64,000 nucleotides of DNA from Candidatus Gastranaerophilales bacterium. Its GTDB lineage: Bacteria > Cyanobacteriota > Vampirovibrionia > Gastranaerophilales > Gastranaerophilaceae. The stretch covers positions 62,001-126,000 of the forward strand of contig CALVEB010000001.1 of NCBI GenBank assembly GCA_944326465.1, in the 5' to 3' direction. The position numbers and the translations under genes were made by a program. The notes beneath the pieces were generated by a model. That model saw nothing but the letters and a program-made list of their open reading frames with translations. It was not told the origin of the DNA and did not search any database. Positions 62,339-64,000 of this stretch are shown in pieces (position 1 is the stretch's first letter; each line of letters opens with the position of its first letter).

Positions 62339-64000
62339 GTTCTTTATTCTTGACTTTTGCACGAACCATTTTATCTGTCAGGAGGTCTTTCAGATAGATG
62401 TCTTTTTCTTTTTTGCCAAAATCATCGTCTACAAATATAACTGTTGCATTACTTCTGCGTTTTGAAAGATTATTTATTACAATAATTCTATCTGTATCAT
62501 TTTCTCTTTCATAAGCGAATACATCAGGAGATTCTGTTTTTACCTGTACAAAAGTACCGCGTGACATTACAGGATACTGTCTTCTGACTTTTATCAATTT
62601 TTTCACGCGTTCATAAACTTTATTGTTGTAAGTTCCTTTCTGCGAAACAGCATTGTCAAAGACGCTTTTTGCAATTGGACCTCTGTTAATATCGCGGCTG
62701 TCAAAATAGCTTAAAAGCTTAGGAGTATTTTTTGAATTTTTTTGCGCCTGCTGTTTATTTTCACGCAAACGCGCACTCCTTTTAGCATTAGCATAATTGT
62801 TTTGAACACCTATTTCATCACCGTAATAGATAACCGGCACTCCGGGAAGTGACAAAAGTATTGAGAACGCCATACCAATTCGTTCAGGATTGTTATCAAG
62901 GAAGTTGGCAAGACGGCCGCTCACGCCGTATCCTTTTCTAAAAGCAGCACCCTTTGGAGCCAGATCTTCATACAAAAGCGTTCTTGTTTCAGGATCAACC
63001 ATTTCAAGCGTCAATTCATCATGCACACGCAAAAATATTGCCCACGAAGCAGAAGGCGGAATTTGCGGAGTCTGCTTATATGCTTTCCAGAAATAACTGT
63101 TGTCAGCTGAAACAAGCGATGCCCAGATAGCCGGCATATAAGGGAAATGATAGGCAATTTGAACTTCATCAGTTCTTGTAATTTCTTTTTCATCACCTTT
63201 TATTGTTTCCTTATACTTTCTTTCAGTACCGAAGTACGGCAGAATTTTGTTCGGATGCTGGCATGCTTCTGCCTGAATAACAGAACGCGGAGCTATTGCC
63301 TGCAAAAAATCACTCAAAATAGTTATAATTCTATGGGTATCCGGCTGATTTTCCGCGTTTGTACCTGCATCTTTTATCAAATAAGGTATTGCATCCATTC
63401 GGAATATATCAACACCCAAATTTGCCCAGAATGCAATTGTTTCAAGGTTATAATACAATACCTCAGGATTTTTCCAGTTTATATCGGGCTGGAACGGATA
63501 AAATGTATGGTATACATAATAATCCATATTATTAATCGTCACTTTGCGGTAATGATTATCGGTATTTTCCGGAAAAATCAAGCGTCTTTTGGAGATTTTG
63601 CCGTTGTCCTCTTTGTAGTCAACAACATAGCCGAGTTTTTCGTCTTTATATTTTGTATATTCTGGAAGTTTTTCTCTGACAACGAAATAATTCAGCTTAT
63701 CTAAATCACCTTTAAGCGCCTCCTGAAACCACGGGTGCTGGTCAGAAAAGTGGTTTAAAACAAGATCTGCCTTTATTTTAAACCCTTTTGCCTGAGCAGC
63801 AGACAAAAATTCTTTAAATTCAGTCATTCCACCGAGTTCCTTACGAACATCCCGAGGATTTCTAACATCAAATCCTGCATCACTCATCGGTGAATCAGCA
63901 AACGGCAATACATAAATTGTAGTTACACCCAATTCTTTTAAGTAATCAAGCATTTTAATATCTTCTCTAAAAGTATTAGGTCTTATTGAATTTGAAACCC
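62292..64000 (-). CDS. Trehalose-synthase-like GH13 enzyme, 5' end outside window
   Basis: The 3' part (about 569 codons) of a glycoside hydrolase family 13 protein; the frame stays open upstream of the internal Met at 63953 to the window edge. All four GH13 regions are seen: DLVLNHFSDQHPWF, GVDIFRMDAIPYL (nucleophile Asp), VIQAEACQHPN (acid/base Glu), and FLRVHDELTLEMV (transition-state Asp). FLRxHDELTLEMV and SLPGVPVIYYGDEIG are typical of trehalose synthase (maltose to trehalose), so that is the best guess. The usual Asn before HD is Val. Amylase or sucrose-active members are alternatives. The stop overlaps the acyltransferase gene by 47 bases tail-to-tail. Confidence 0.85.
   Translation of the reverse strand, partial: VSNSIRPNTFREDIKMLDYLKELGVTTIYVLPFADSPMSDAGFDVRNPRDVRKELGGMTEFKEFLSAAQAKGFKIKADLVLNHFSDQHPWFQEALKGDLDKLNYFVVREKLPEYTKYKDEKLGYVVDYKEDNGKISKRRLIFPENTDNHYRKVTINNMDYYVYHTFYPFQPDINWKNPEVLYYNLETIAFWANLGVDIFRMDAIPYLIKDAGTNAENQPDTHRIITILSDFLQAIAPRSVIQAEACQHPNKILPYFGTERKYKETIKGDEKEITRTDEVQIAYHFPYMPAIWASLVSADNSYFWKAYKQTPQIPPSASWAIFLRVHDELTLEMVDPETRTLLYEDLAPKGAAFRKGYGVSGRLANFLDNNPERIGMAFSILLSLPGVPVIYYGDEIGVQNNYANAKRSARLRENKQQAQKNSKNTPKLLSYFDSRDINRGPIAKSVFDNAVSQKGTYNNKVYERVKKLIKVRRQYPVMSRGTFVQVKTESPDVFAYERENDTDRIIVINNLSKRRSNATVIFVDDDFGKKEKDIYLKDLLTDKMVRAKVKNKELTVRLNPYDAMWLKM

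Overview
The window looks like a chromosome segment from an AT-rich, Gram-negative-type, host-associated anaerobe. The best guess is the gut cyanobacterial sister lineage Gastranaerophilales (Vampirovibrionia, formerly Melainabacteria). This rests on family content and protein style, not on a marker gene or a database search. The pointers are LPS genes (kdsD, kdsC) beside genes commoner in Gram-positives (murT, rex, YtxH proteins), a LktA-type filamentous adhesin, prepilin-like proteins with an AFTLAEV start, and several unrecognised proteins with hydrophobic segments whose N-terminal regions carry a short F-x-G motif. No rRNA, tRNA, CRISPR array, insertion sequence, prophage or origin was seen.

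Layout. 1-7.7 kb: two co-oriented hypothetical membrane proteins (the first cut by the window edge) diverge from an 1832-residue EF-hand protein with internal repeats. 7.7-10.5 kb: uppP, then the operon kdsD-kdsC-queD (envelope precursors and queuosine). 10.6-13.4 kb: a STAS-like protein, a predicted ADP-ribosyltransferase with a membrane anchor, and an ion-transporter-superfamily permease. 13.4-18.5 kb: a tripartite drug-efflux locus, marR-emrA-emrB diverging from a TolC-like gene across a perfect palindrome, with ogt translationally coupled to the TolC-like gene. 18.6-20.9 kb: purS-purQ-purL, with a PurL that stops one domain early. 20.9-22.7 kb: a coupled pair of hypothetical membrane proteins, one with a decapeptide tandem repeat. 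23-27.5 kb: mscS-rlmH, a Fic protein diverging from an M49-like peptidase, and a beta-barrel-like protein whose ribosome-binding site lies in a perfect inverted repeat. 27.6-29.1 kb: four small membrane-associated proteins, two of them YtxH-like.

29.2-34.9 kb: murT, pdxJ, a zinc-ribbon protein and rex, facing coaX and sdaAB-sdaAA. 35.0-35.8 kb: an intergenic region with two copies of a structured, about 106-base direct repeat. 35.8-42.6 kb: surE, an acetolactate-synthase-like enzyme, the operon nanE-ROK kinase-small protein-UbiA prenyltransferase, an M16 peptidase and a small HTH regulator. 42.7-50.7 kb: a Cys-rich pseudopilin, a TPR protein, a secreted protein, proS, nadD, yqeK and a large protein joining a degenerate HerA-like ATPase to a UvrD/PcrA-type Tudor domain. 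50.7-57.2 kb: tgt, ndk, a MATE exporter, a prepilin/S74 chimera, an AGCS amino-acid symporter and a family-4 uracil-DNA glycosylase. 57.2-64 kb: the LktA-like beta-helical adhesin, an acyltransferase and the 3' part of a trehalose-synthase-like GH13 enzyme.

Together, housekeeping metabolism (purines, NAD, CoA, PLP, proline tRNA charging, queuosine, serine breakdown) is interleaved with surface and host-interaction candidates: the adhesin, prepilin chimera, ART, Fic, EF-hand giant and F-x-G proteins. Genes are tightly packed. Five same-strand pairs share a one-base TAATG stop-start junction, and several convergent pairs overlap at their 3' ends.
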